NCBI GenBank assembly: GCA_036277115.1
Contig: DASUNM010000015.1
Coordinates: 222,307 to 286,306, forward strand
Source of the DNA: Pyrinomonadaceae bacterium
Lineage (GTDB): Bacteria; Acidobacteriota; Blastocatellia; Pyrinomonadales; Pyrinomonadaceae
Direction: 5' to 3'
DNA length: 64,000 nt
Shown here: positions 54,031-63,479 of the stretch, piece after piece
Numbering within the stretch: the stretch's first letter is position 1
Layout of the letters: each line of letters starts with the position of its first letter
The notes under the pieces: model-generated
Databases searched by the model: none
Seen by the model: the letters and a program-made list of their open reading frames with translations, nothing else
What the model was told of the DNA's origin: nothing
Made by a program: the position numbers and the translations under genes

Positions 54031-54639
54031 TTAGACGAGAGTTAGTAAGATACCGGTGCCTTTAGTCTCGCCAACTTGATCTGTGAGTGCTTGGCGAGAG
54101 TCGGCTGCGCCTACCAATACTCCGGATTTTAGAGCAACCCACTTGCCTTTAAATGTTAATCGGTTTGCCTTAAGCCATTCGATGTTAGCCTTCGGTTTAA
54201 CATCTAAAGTGGGGCGCTTATCCGTTATTCTCGCCGGAGCGAGTATGCGCGCGTACTTTTGCAATTCTGCGTTTTCCGGATGAATTTGTGCACCCTGAGT
54301 AGCAAGCTCACGAGCGGCAACGTGTGCTCCTATCCCAAGAGACAGATCGACTGCTCTTAGGATGTGTGACGCTGATTGATTAGACCAAACGATAGATTTT
54401 ATTTCTTGTAGAAATACAGCGACATTTTTGAATTTTGCAGCCGCATCTAGCCGTGCGAAAGCGTCAAGGGACGACTGTGCCTCAACTTCTTCACGTAGTT
54501 TTCCTACCCAAGTAGCTCTTTTCTCTGGTACGATCTTGTAGGATTTTTTCGGAACTAGCCACAACTCATGGACACGGTTCGGCAACGAATGCAAATCGCA
54601 TCCATCGTAGTTTTCTCTCCTGTGCTCAAGTCCTGCCAT
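54031..54639 (-). CDS. Unrecognised protein with DUF5678-like C-terminus, second gene of the operon
   Basis: About 202 residues from the ATG at 54639 (MAGLEHRREN); a GTG at 54669 would overlap the upstream stop. The C-terminal 50 residues (WLKANRLTFKGKWVALKSGVLVGAADSRQALTDQV) match the pattern of the small DUF5678-type domain, which has WVAL then LVGxA at similar spacing. The N-terminal part is helical and basic. It sits between two unknown genes with no gaps. Its role is not inferable from sequence alone. Confidence 0.6.
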   Translation of the reverse strand: MAGLEHRRENYDGCDLHSLPNRVHELWLVPKKSYKIVPEKRATWVGKLREEVEAQSSLDAFARLDAAAKFKNVAVFLQEIKSIVWSNQSASHILRAVDLSLGIGAHVAARELATQGAQIHPENAELQKYARILAPARITDKRPTLDVKPKANIEWLKANRLTFKGKWVALKSGVLVGAADSRQALTDQVGETKGTGILLTLV

Positions 54640-54650
54640 GGCAAAAGGCT

Positions 54651-55322
54651 TTACTCCGCCGGTAAACACTCAATGTTGTTTGTACGGAGCAGGGATTGTA
54701 GATTCTCCGATTTCAACACCGCCCTCTCTACTTGGTGCTGAAGCTCCTTAAGGTCAATATCATCTAATACGACGTAGAAGTCTTTGTGTTCAGTCTCTGA
54801 AATATAATGAATATTCATCATGTGGCTTACCACCGCTGCTCTTGGCAATTCGGTGGCGTTATCACTAAAAATCGGCCGAATGTCAGACGATATTCTTGCG
54901 TAAGCAAAGACCTTATCATAATCAAACCGCCTAGCTTCAGCTTTGACTGATACTGCCAAAGTTGTCGCTGAAAACAGTCTAGTCAAACGCGGTTCGGCTT
55001 TCTTGCGGATATCTTCATCCTTTAATTCTTCTGCACTGCTTTCTTCAATAGCTTCTGCGATGTTACGCGCTGCTTCAGTCGGCGATTTGAATTCATAATT
55101 GAATATCGTGAAAAGCGACATCACGGCGTCCGCAATACTATCTGCTTCATTAGGAGCAATCGTCGCCGCCGACAAAAACGCTTCCTTAATTGTCCTTCGT
55201 GGTTTGACGGAGACCGAAAGCCCTTCGAGTAGCGCAAGGGCTCGCTCCGAATCCTCATCAGACAGACTCAGAAACTTCGCCAAGCCTCCTACATACTTAT
55301 CGGGTACTCTTAATGAAGCCAT
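54651..55322 (-). CDS. Unrecognised helical protein, first gene of the operon
   Basis: 223 residues, mainly charged helices in the first 130 (ALALLEGLSVSVKPRRTIKEAF, AARNIAEAIEESSAEELKDEDIRKKAE), then a segment around SDIRPIFSDNATELPRAAVVSHMMNIHYI and DFYVVLDDIDLKELQHQV. No signal peptide, membrane helix or catalytic motif was found. It begins an operon of three and is the only one with a clear leader gap (about 200 bases). Codon use and base composition are lower in GC than the flanking envelope genes, pointing to acquisition. Confidence 0.65.
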   Translation of the reverse strand: MASLRVPDKYVGGLAKFLSLSDEDSERALALLEGLSVSVKPRRTIKEAFLSAATIAPNEADSIADAVMSLFTIFNYEFKSPTEAARNIAEAIEESSAEELKDEDIRKKAEPRLTRLFSATTLAVSVKAEARRFDYDKVFAYARISSDIRPIFSDNATELPRAAVVSHMMNIHYISETEHKDFYVVLDDIDLKELQHQVERAVLKSENLQSLLRTNNIECLPAE

Positions 55323-55532
55323 TACTGTCCCAAAGGTTAGAGCGGGGAAACTCCGAACACGATGTCCAGAATTATGCCGAGAGAATGCAAATATCGGCAG
55401 GATCGTTTACACATGCTCATTACGATCCTGCCGGAGTATGTATTAGCTAAGTATCATAGTTGAGTCGGCAGAGTAAAGCGGTTTTCGACTATATCAATGA
55501 CCTAGTCCCTTACTTTTGTGTTACGCCGCGTT

Positions 55533-55775
55533 TTAAGCTGTTTTCCGCGCCCAGCGAGCCTTAGCGGCCTTCTTGGCGATAGCCTTACGCTTACGCTCTG
55601 AGAGGTTCTTAGCGCGTTCGTGGCCGCCCTTAGAGCCTCCGCGCAGGCCGGAAGCTACCTTCTGCGCGTCCTTACCCTTAACGGATTTCGGGTCATGCTT
55701 GGCGATGATGGAATCGAGGATGCCGCGAGCGAACTTGAGAGGCTCGTCTTGTTCTAGCGGTTTGGTCTGCGCCAT
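55533..55775 (-). CDS. Small basic KGG-type protein
   Basis: 80 residues from the ATG at 55775 (MAQTKPLEQDEPLKF); the longer frame to 55799 is less likely. The C-terminal half, GLRGGSKGGHERAKNLSERK then a KKAAKARW tail, is a Gly/Lys/Ala-rich motif seen in small nucleic-acid-binding proteins of accessory regions. It lies upstream of the three-gene operon and downstream of the M16 gene region. Confidence 0.6.
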   Translation of the reverse strand: MAQTKPLEQDEPLKFARGILDSIIAKHDPKSVKGKDAQKVASGLRGGSKGGHERAKNLSERKRKAIAKKAAKARWARKTA

Positions 55776-55868
55776 GCACCAAGCATAACATGCCGTCAAG
55801 TCTCAGAGTGAACTTTGACCCGATCCGGCAATACACGTTTCAGCCACTACCTTAATTGTGGGCAAGCA

Positions 55869-55900
55869 AAAGCCCGCGAGATTTCGCCCCGCGGGCTTCT
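55869..55900 (-). terminator. Hairpin terminator downstream of the M16 gene
   Basis: Stem AAGCCCGCG/CGCGGGCTT with T-rich sequence on the minus strand after it. It shares AGCCCGCGAGATTTC with terminators at 59875-59905 and 62954-62985. Confidence 0.7.
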
Positions 55901-55941
55901 TTAAGCGCTTAGTCCGAACCGCCCGAAGGCTGCGGTCGAAA

Positions 55942-58764
55942 TTAATTTCGAATCACAATCGGCTCACCGAAACCGAGCTCTTTCAGGCGCGGTAGTTGGG
56001 TTTTGGCGTCTCCCACCACCAGCCAGATCATCCGGTCGGTGTTCAGATATTTTCCCGACAGAGCCATCACCTGCTGAACCGTCATCCCTCGAACGATCTG
56101 TTCGCGCTCTTTCACGTAGTCATATTTCCAACCGTACTTGCCGATATTCTCCAGCATGTTCAGCTTGGCCTCCGCGGTTTCAAAGGCCCGCGCGTTGCTC
56201 TTGATCAGGAAGCCCTTGGTGGTCTCGAGATCTGCTTCTGAGTAGGTTTTCGGATATTCCCGGAGAATGTCCTTGATCAACTGCGCCGATTCGAGGGTGA
56301 CGTTCGCCCTGACGGCGCTGGAAATCGTAAAGGCGCCGGGACTCTGCGTTCCGGCAAAACCGGAGTTGATGCCGTAGGTATAGCCTTTGCCCTCGCGCAG
56401 AACCTGCGTCAGGCGGGAAGCAAAACTGCCGCCGCCGAGTATGTAGTTCATGACGGTGGCGGGATAGAAATCCTTATCCGTCTGGGCCAGGGCCGGATAA
56501 CCAAACCGAATTACGGACTGCTTCGCGTCGGGGACGTCATAAAAATAAACGACAGACTTGGCCGGCGCGTCCGGGGTTTTGTATGCGGGGATGTCGACTT
56601 TCTTGCTCGCCCATTTGCTCTCAATTCGTTTTAGCGAAGAAGTAATTGTCGCTTTATCCAAAGCCCCAACCACGTTCACTCGCGCCACCGACGGCGAGAT
56701 GCTTCGGGCATAGAACGCCTTGAGATCCTCGAGCGTGATCGCATTAACCGAATCCACCGTGCCCAGAATGTTTTGCGAACGGATGTTGTCCTTCCCGAAA
56801 ATCAACAGGTTGAAGTGATTCTGCGCGAGCGCATTCGGATTGGCTTGTTGCTGCCGGATTTGACTGAGGGTGCTTTGCTTGATCAGATCGAATTCCTTGG
56901 CGTCCCAACGCGGCTCGAGCAGGATCTCTTCCACCAGCGCCAGGGTCGCGTCGTAGTTCTTTGCGAGGGTATTCACCCGGACGCGGACATTCTCAGTTGA
57001 GGCCGTCACGTTGATCGCCGCACCGAGTTGTTGGATTGCTTCTTCAAGCTCCTGAGGAGTCTTCTTCTGAGTTCCCTGCGTCATCATGCGGGCCATCAGA
57101 TTCGCCACGCCCACTTTGTTGATGTCTTCAAGCAACTGTCCGCCATCGATCACGACATCGAACTGCATCAGCGGGACTTCAGTGTTTTGAATCCCCAGCA
57201 CACGCAATCCATTTGTAAGTTTGTCTTCCCAAATCGCGGGGACCTTAACCTCGGGCGCCTTGCCGTAGCCAGGTTCGACACTGCGATCAAAACTCGAAGG
57301 GGTGCGTTCATAGGCGGCCTGGGCGCTCGGGTCAACACCTTGCTCGGCGCCCTGAACGATTTTCTCTTCGACGACCTCGGCTTTCTTCGCCCCGTCCAAA
57401 GCGAGGGCCGGCTGACCCTTCGGCACAAAGCTCGTCGCCACGAATGGTTTGTTCTTTATGTATTTTTGATAGACGCGCGTCACGTCCACCGGCGTGACAG
57501 CGAGAATGTTCTCGATGTCTTTGGAAATGAAGCCGGGGTCCTTGGCAAAGATATTGTATTGAGCGAGCTGGAATCCTTTGCCGAGCACGCTCGAGAGAGA
57601 ATTGTAAAACTGAGTTTCCTGACCGGCTTTTATGCGGCTCAGATCCTTTTCCGAGATCCCGTCTTTCTCGAATCTCGCGAATGCTTCATCCAGGGCCTTC
57701 GAAACTTCGTCGAGATCTTTGTCCGGAAAGGCGCGGACCGCGACGCTAAACTGGCCGGCAAGCTCCGAGGTCTCATTCGACATGCGGACGGCGTCAGTCA
57801 ATTTTTTCTCTTCAACTAAAACCTGGTAGAAGGGCGCCTTCTTGCCGCGCGACAAATACCGGGCCAGCACGTCGAGCGGGTATGAATCAGGATGGTATTC
57901 TTCGACCGTGGGCCAAACCCTGGTTAGTTCAGGCAACCGGGCGAAGTTGTCTTCGTGGTAGAAGCTAACCGTTTCTTTGAGCACCCCCGGTCTTTTCGGA
58001 AGCGGTTTGATCTCCTCGCCTCTCTTAATTTCGCTGAAGTATTTCTCCACTAACTTCTTCGCTTGGACCGGATCGAAATCGCCGGCCACCACGAGGGTGA
58101 CATTGTTCGGAACATACCAGCGCCGGAAGAATTCCTTGACGTCCGCGAGCGTGGCCCGCTGCAGATCTTCGAGCGATCCGATCACCTGCCAGTTATAGGG
58201 ATGGTCTTCCGGGTAAAGCGCTCGATCAATTACATAGCTGGTGTGACCGTAAGGATTATTGTCGACGCCTTGACGCTTCTCGTTCTTTACGACTTCCTTC
58301 TCCTTCGCCAGGACCGGATCGGTTACGGTATTGATAAACCAGCCGAGCTTATCGGCTTCCGCCCAAAGCATCTTCTCCAAGGCATCGCTGGGGACAGTCT
58401 GGAAATAATCGGTGCGGTCGCGGTTGGTCGAGCCGTTCGCGCCCGAGCCACCGATGCGCGCACTCATCTTGTCGAGACCGCCTTTGCCCAGATTCTCCGA
58501 CTCGAGAAACAACAGGTGTTCGAAGAGATGGGCAAACCCTGTGCGTCCCGCTTTCTCGCGCGCCGAACCGACATGCGCCGTAAGGGCGACCGCCACCACC
58601 GGATCTGAGCGGTCGATGTGAAAGATCACCTGTAAGCCGTTGGCGAGGGTGAATTTCTCGTACTCAACTTTGAAGACGCCTTTCGGCGCCGGCTTCTGGG
58701 CCGTCACCGGCATCAATGCAGACAACAGGCAGGTAATGAGAAAAAAGCTCTTTAGAATCTTCAT
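55942..58764 (-). CDS. M16 family zinc peptidase, two-domain, secreted
   Basis: About 940 residues from MKILKSFFLITCLLSALMPVTAQ, a signal peptide; the ATG at 58764 is preferred, and the frame extends to 58995. The first M16 domain has the inverted zinc motif HLFEH (HxxEH; His79, Glu82, His83) and VLAKEKEVVKNE. The second domain, from about 500 onward, lacks the motif, as usual for the inactive half of pitrilysin/insulinase-type enzymes, and has FGYPALAQTDKDFYPATVMNYILGGG. It degrades peptides in the periplasm or outside. Confidence 0.95.
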   Translation of the reverse strand: MKILKSFFLITCLLSALMPVTAQKPAPKGVFKVEYEKFTLANGLQVIFHIDRSDPVVAVALTAHVGSAREKAGRTGFAHLFEHLLFLESENLGKGGLDKMSARIGGSGANGSTNRDRTDYFQTVPSDALEKMLWAEADKLGWFINTVTDPVLAKEKEVVKNEKRQGVDNNPYGHTSYVIDRALYPEDHPYNWQVIGSLEDLQRATLADVKEFFRRWYVPNNVTLVVAGDFDPVQAKKLVEKYFSEIKRGEEIKPLPKRPGVLKETVSFYHEDNFARLPELTRVWPTVEEYHPDSYPLDVLARYLSRGKKAPFYQVLVEEKKLTDAVRMSNETSELAGQFSVAVRAFPDKDLDEVSKALDEAFARFEKDGISEKDLSRIKAGQETQFYNSLSSVLGKGFQLAQYNIFAKDPGFISKDIENILAVTPVDVTRVYQKYIKNKPFVATSFVPKGQPALALDGAKKAEVVEEKIVQGAEQGVDPSAQAAYERTPSSFDRSVEPGYGKAPEVKVPAIWEDKLTNGLRVLGIQNTEVPLMQFDVVIDGGQLLEDINKVGVANLMARMMTQGTQKKTPQELEEAIQQLGAAINVTASTENVRVRVNTLAKNYDATLALVEEILLEPRWDAKEFDLIKQSTLSQIRQQQANPNALAQNHFNLLIFGKDNIRSQNILGTVDSVNAITLEDLKAFYARSISPSVARVNVVGALDKATITSSLKRIESKWASKKVDIPAYKTPDAPAKSVVYFYDVPDAKQSVIRFGYPALAQTDKDFYPATVMNYILGGGSFASRLTQVLREGKGYTYGINSGFAGTQSPGAFTISSAVRANVTLESAQLIKDILREYPKTYSEADLETTKGFLIKSNARAFETAEAKLNMLENIGKYGWKYDYVKEREQIVRGMTVQQVMALSGKYLNTDRMIWLVVGDAKTQLPRLKELGFGEPIVIRN

Positions 58765-58977
58765 AAGCATAGTCTTAGCGAAAACTACCGAACCAGGGTT
58801 AATTAACAGGATATGAGCTGCGCTCGGGAATTTATACGACAAAACCCTGTTCAGGGTTACTCCGAGCGACCTCTTTTGCCCTGACAATTTCGCGCCGGTG
58901 CGCTGCGGACTGCTGATTGCTATCTCACGCCGTGGGGCCGAATTGTGTACGGCTTTGCACCTAACAGGAGATTTAAA

Positions 58978-59820
58978 ATGGAAAACAGACCTCACGACAG
59001 TTCCTTAAGTCCTTCCGATAATGATGGCATTACATCGGAGCAAACCCTTGATACTCCGCACTTCGACGAGATATCGATTCAGAACGCCCAACCGGCAGTG
59101 CCGCTCGGGCGGATTAAGGGGCGGCGTTTGTGGCCGCTCGCGCTGATTTTGATGTTAGCGTCGAGCCTCGTGGGTGCGGTCCTTGGGCTGGCCCTCTCGC
59201 GCTACGCAAACAGTTCGCAGGTTTCGAAGCCGGCGGCGAACGTCGCGCCCGAAGGAAGCCATGTCAGTACCGGCCCGATGGTGAAGCCAACGCAGAAGGA
59301 ATCTGAAGCACCTCCGCGGCCCGGTGCTGCGGAAGAGCGTAGAAATGACGTGGAACCGAAGGCCGCGGAAGCAACGCGGGCCACCCGTCCGCGCGCGGAC
59401 GAGGCAGCCACAAGCGAGCCCATGACTGACACGCAAGGTGGCGAGGAGCGTGCGAAGCTCCAGGGTGCGCTCGACGACTGGATCGCCGCGACGAATGCGC
59501 GCGACATCCAACGGCAGATGAATTTCTACAACCAGACGGTCAACGCCTTCTATCTGACGCGCAACGTGCCGCGCGAAGCGGTCCGCGCCGAGAAGTCACG
59601 CGTTTTCGCCCGTGCCGAAGTGGTTGATATAAAGGCCGCGGCGCCCGGTATCCGCGTGAGCCGCGACGGACGCACCGCCACGATGCGCTTCCGAAAGAAA
59701 TATGCGATTGAGGGTGGTGGCGAAGATCGACGCGGCGAAGTCGTGCAGGAACTTCGTTGGCAGCGCACCGATGACGGCTGGAAGATCGTCAGCGAGCGCG
59801 ACCTGCGTGTGATTAATTAA
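58978..59820 (+). CDS. Single-pass membrane protein with C-terminal NTF2-like domain
   Basis: 280 residues from the ATG at 58978, with AGGAG about eight bases upstream. A cytoplasmic N-terminal region (about 1-50) is followed by one transmembrane helix (LWPLALILMLASSLVGAVLGLAL), a Pro/Glu/Ala-rich linker, and a C-terminal domain of about 110 residues (LQGALDDWIAATNARDIQRQMNFYNQTVNAFY ... DGWKIVSERDLRV) with the pattern of SnoaL/DUF4440-type NTF2-like folds. The domain should lie in the periplasm. Ligand and role are unknown. It is followed by a strong terminator. Confidence 0.8.
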   Translation: MENRPHDSSLSPSDNDGITSEQTLDTPHFDEISIQNAQPAVPLGRIKGRRLWPLALILMLASSLVGAVLGLALSRYANSSQVSKPAANVAPEGSHVSTGPMVKPTQKESEAPPRPGAAEERRNDVEPKAAEATRATRPRADEAATSEPMTDTQGGEERAKLQGALDDWIAATNARDIQRQMNFYNQTVNAFYLTRNVPREAVRAEKSRVFARAEVVDIKAAAPGIRVSRDGRTATMRFRKKYAIEGGGEDRRGEVVQELRWQRTDDGWKIVSERDLRVIN

Positions 59821-59874
59821 GACTGCGTTGCGGCTAGTCGGAAGAATTTTATTCTTACCCCCCTAAAATAACCT

Positions 59875-59905
59875 AAGCCCGCGAGATTTCTCTCGCGGGC
59901 TTTCT
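59875..59905 (+). terminator. Rho-independent terminator
   Basis: Perfect 12-bp stem AAGCCCGCGAGA/TCTCGCGGGCTT with loop TTTC, followed by TCTTATTT. It ends the NTF2-like gene. Confidence 0.88.
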
Positions 59906-60075
59906 TATTTAGTTGCACAGAAACACCTCACGAAATCACTTACCCTAACTGCAACACGCCAAGCCCCAATGTCATCAAAGCCCGTTGTCAGCGAAGTAGA
60001 ATCGGACATCGGGTTTCGCCAATAGTCTCTCCAGGAAATTACTGATAACTTGGCGCTCGATCAGGAATTTGAACG

Positions 60076-62916
60076 ATGAGTAGCGAACTGTCTGTTCCAA
60101 CCAGGTACATAACCGGGCTTTTCACTGGCGCGTTACTCTGCGGCTTCATAATTCTCAATTCCGCCAATGTGTTGGCTCAGGCACCCACCTTCGCCGGCAA
60201 CGCCCAGCATACGAGCGTCTACACCACTCCCGCGCAAAACCTGAACGCCATTAAGTGGTCCACGACGATCGACTTTCATCCCACCACAACCGCTCATTAT
60301 GGCGCGCCGGTAATCACCGCCAATAACACGGTGCTGGTCCCGGTCAAAACATCCACCGATGGGTTTCGGGTCGACGCTTTCAACGGTAACAACGGGACGG
60401 CAAAGTACATCATCAATACTGATTACATTCTTCCGGCGCACAATTGGGTCCCGGTTTACAACCCCTGTATCGCTACCGGATCGTTCGGCACCCGCCTGTA
60501 TTACGCAGGAGCGGGAGGCACCATCCTGTACATCGATAATCCTGACTCAAACTCGCCTGGCGCGCCGGTAAAACAGGTTTTCTACACGTCCCTGGCCGGC
60601 TACAACGCTAACGCGGCAGCCTACAACAATGCGATCTTCGTCAACACACCACTCACGGCAGATGCGGACGGAAATATCTATTTTGGCTTTCGCGTACAGG
60701 GCACTGCTCCGGCACCGCTGAATACGACTCAAAGCGGCATCGCCCGGATAGATGCGAACGGAAATGCGACCTATGTGCTCGCCGCCGCCGCGGCAAGCGA
60801 CGGTGCGATCAGCCGCGTGAGTCACAACGTGGCGCCGGCGTTGAGTAGTGATGGCAGCACCCTCTATGTCGTGGTCAAGTGGGCGACCAATAACAGCTAT
60901 GCGTACCTTTTGGGTTTGAATTCGTCCACTCTGGCAACAAAATATTCGATGTTTCTCAGGGACCCGCGCAATGGCAATCCCGCTTCAGTTCCGGACGACG
61001 CTACGTCATCGCCGGTAATCGCGCCGGACGGCGATGTCTATTTCGGAGTGTTAGCTGCCAACAGCGGTTCGCGCGGCTTTCTCTTGCGCTTCAGTGGAGA
61101 CCTTTCGGTAACCAAGACACCGGGCGGGTTTGGCTGGGACTACACGCCCGGAATCGTTCCCGCGTCGATGGTGCCTTCTTACACCGGATCATCGTCATAC
61201 TTGATATTTGCCAAGTACAACGACTATCCGTTTGCCGACGGCAGCGGAGTGAATCGCGTGGCGCTGCTCGACCCTAATGCTACTCAAATCGATCCTCACA
61301 CTTCGGCAGGCGGACTGATCGAGATGAGAGAGGTGTTGACGGTAATCGCTCCGACACCGGATCCGGACGTAAATCCATCGGTGTTTCCGCTGGCGGGAAA
61401 AGAATGGTGCATTAACGCGCCGGCGGTTAACCCGGCGAACAAGAGTGTCTACTTTACCAGCGAAGACGGACGCAGTTATCGCTGGAACCTGGCCACAAAT
61501 GCGCTGGACCAGTCAGTGGTCTTGAGTCCGGGTGTGCTCGAGCCCTACGTGCCGACTGTCATTGGTCCCGATGGAACGGTTTACACACTTAACGGCGGGA
61601 TCTTCTTTGCTTTGGGGAACCGGCCCGGAGTTAACGTCACTATAGACTCTTCAGCCCCGGATTCACGTTCGGTGGTGGTGGGGAGCGCGATTACCTTTAC
61701 TGCTACAGTCACCGGCACGCCGGCCTCACCGACCGGCACGGTAACGTTCACCGATCTGACTTACAACGGTCTCACCCCCGTCACGACCACGTTGGCTTCC
61801 AATGTTCCACTAAGTGCGAATGGGACGGCGTCGATGACCACGTCGGCGCTCGCGGCGGGCGGCAATTTTCGCGGCAGCCATTTCATTACAGCGGCGTACA
61901 GCGGAGATGGCGGGCATCCTGCCTCATCCGTAACCATGGTGCAGAAGGTCCATGCGAACGCTACCAACCTGACGCTGAATTCGTCACAGAATCCGATTAA
62001 TTTTGGTCAGGCAGTAACCTTTACTGCCACCGTGTCGTCAGTTCCGACGAACGCGGGCACGCCAACCGGAATGGTGACTTTTCAGGATGGCGGGACGGTT
62101 GTCTGGCAGGCACCCCTTAATTCGTCGGGAGTCGCGACCTTTAACAGCACCAGTTTAGTCCCGGGAAGTCACAATATCGTGGCCACTTATGCGTCCGACA
62201 CTCAGTTTGCCGCCAGTACCGGAGGCATAGTTCAGGTTGTCCAGAATGGAACCTCAACCGCGGTCACCTCGTCAGCGAATCCTGCGAGCTTTGGACAGTC
62301 AATAATGTTTGACGCAACCGTGACGGCGGCAAACGGGGCGCCGGGGATTCCTTCCGGTTCGGTTACATTCAGAGAAGGCAGCACCGTTCTCGGCACCGCC
62401 ACTCTCAACTCTGCCGGACACGCATTGTTCAGCTATTCCGCTTTCAGCATCGGAAGCCACAACGTCACCGCAGACTTTGCCGGGACGAATGGCTGGCTCG
62501 CCAGTAGTGGGCAGGTCGAGCAGGTTGTGCTGGACGCACCACTGCTGCTGATAGACGATTCGCAGCGAGTCATTGCCCTCGATTTAGTCACGCAGACGCG
62601 TGATCCCTTTTCGCTGACGAACCCGTTCAACCTGAGTCCCGACCTGCGCCGGCGCGTCTCGCTTTTTGTCTGGCGCCTGGGACTCATGCCCGGCGACGGG
62701 GCCGCAGATCTTACCGTCGTGGCGGAAGACGATCAGGGTGGGAGCTATACGCTGGTAGTTGAGCACGTTACGATTCTGGCCGGAGTTACAGACGTGACCC
62801 AGGTGGTGGTGCGACTGCCGGACAATGTTTCGGGCGCGCCGAGAGACCTACAAACAAGAGTGAAGCTACACGGACTTTTCAGCAACAAGGGATTGATTGG
62901 GATCTCGGGAAATTAG
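60076..62916 (+). CDS. Large secreted protein: beta-propeller-like N-terminus and Ig-like repeats
   Basis: 946 residues with a signal peptide (about 1-35, ending NVLAQA). The first ~520 residues contain repeated strand patterns and phrases such as TLYVVVKWATNNSYAYLLGL, VIAPDGDVYFGVLA and IGPDGTVYTLNG, resembling a PQQ-like or YncE-like beta-propeller. From about 530 three Ig-like repeats of the Big_3 type follow, each with PxGTVTFxD/EG, AxGxATFxxxxLxxGSHxVxAxYxG. A C-terminal domain of about 110 residues has no recognised motif. It is probably a surface or extracellular carbohydrate- or protein-binding protein. It ends with a terminator. Confidence 0.88.
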   Translation: MSSELSVPTRYITGLFTGALLCGFIILNSANVLAQAPTFAGNAQHTSVYTTPAQNLNAIKWSTTIDFHPTTTAHYGAPVITANNTVLVPVKTSTDGFRVDAFNGNNGTAKYIINTDYILPAHNWVPVYNPCIATGSFGTRLYYAGAGGTILYIDNPDSNSPGAPVKQVFYTSLAGYNANAAAYNNAIFVNTPLTADADGNIYFGFRVQGTAPAPLNTTQSGIARIDANGNATYVLAAAAASDGAISRVSHNVAPALSSDGSTLYVVVKWATNNSYAYLLGLNSSTLATKYSMFLRDPRNGNPASVPDDATSSPVIAPDGDVYFGVLAANSGSRGFLLRFSGDLSVTKTPGGFGWDYTPGIVPASMVPSYTGSSSYLIFAKYNDYPFADGSGVNRVALLDPNATQIDPHTSAGGLIEMREVLTVIAPTPDPDVNPSVFPLAGKEWCINAPAVNPANKSVYFTSEDGRSYRWNLATNALDQSVVLSPGVLEPYVPTVIGPDGTVYTLNGGIFFALGNRPGVNVTIDSSAPDSRSVVVGSAITFTATVTGTPASPTGTVTFTDLTYNGLTPVTTTLASNVPLSANGTASMTTSALAAGGNFRGSHFITAAYSGDGGHPASSVTMVQKVHANATNLTLNSSQNPINFGQAVTFTATVSSVPTNAGTPTGMVTFQDGGTVVWQAPLNSSGVATFNSTSLVPGSHNIVATYASDTQFAASTGGIVQVVQNGTSTAVTSSANPASFGQSIMFDATVTAANGAPGIPSGSVTFREGSTVLGTATLNSAGHALFSYSAFSIGSHNVTADFAGTNGWLASSGQVEQVVLDAPLLLIDDSQRVIALDLVTQTRDPFSLTNPFNLSPDLRRRVSLFVWRLGLMPGDGAADLTVVAEDDQGGSYTLVVEHVTILAGVTDVTQVVVRLPDNVSGAPRDLQTRVKLHGLFSNKGLIGISGN

Positions 62917-62953
62917 ACTGAAAGCGAAATTCTTAATTGACTGAGCCCAAACA

Positions 62954-62985
62954 AAAAGCCCGCGAGATTTCTCTCGCAGGCTTTT
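62954..62985 (+). terminator. Rho-independent terminator between the Ig-like gene and 5S rRNA
   Basis: Stem AAAAGCCCGCGAGA/TCTCGCAGGCTTTT with one mismatch and a TTTC loop. The T-rich flanks on both strands mean it can end both the plus-strand gene and the minus-strand rRNA operon. Confidence 0.82.
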
Positions 62986-63029
62986 CGACTTGTCGAGATC
63001 TCAGGTGGAGCTGAAATCTCAGAAATAAT

Positions 63030-63145
<116 letters not shown>

Positions 63146-63288
63146 AAACTTGTGAGCGTTTTCAAATCAAAGATTTAAAAACGCGATCTCTTTCGGTAGC
63201 GGGGGCTCGGCGCCTCAGCGTGCAAATTGCTTCGCACCGCCTGAGTGGGCCCTGAGTCCGCGCTACGGAACCTTAAAAAACGTGCTTA

Positions 63289-63343
63289 GTGCTTTGAGCT
63301 TGGTACTTTGAAAGACGAAATCAAAGTACTAAGTACAAAGCAC
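63289..63343. repeat. Long hairpin in the 23S-5S spacer
   Basis: GTGCTTTGAGCTTGGTACTT...TGA pairs with TCAAAGTACTAAGTACAAAGCAC with few mismatches around a GACGAAA loop. The rest of the 63146-63479 spacer shows no tRNA. Confidence 0.6.
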
Positions 63344-63479
63344 CAAGTACAAATTCAATCGAATAGCGACAAGGCAAGCCTGTGCCGTGTCTAAAGCTTC
63401 GCGCGCTTAATTCCGAACTGAAATTCGCAAGTCGCGATTCCTAATTCGAAATTCAAGAGCGTTGCTGCTAGTAAATTTT

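Noticed and set aside
63146..63479. tRNA in the 23S-5S spacer
   Set aside because: No cloverleaf could be drawn; only a long hairpin at 63289-63343 is visible.
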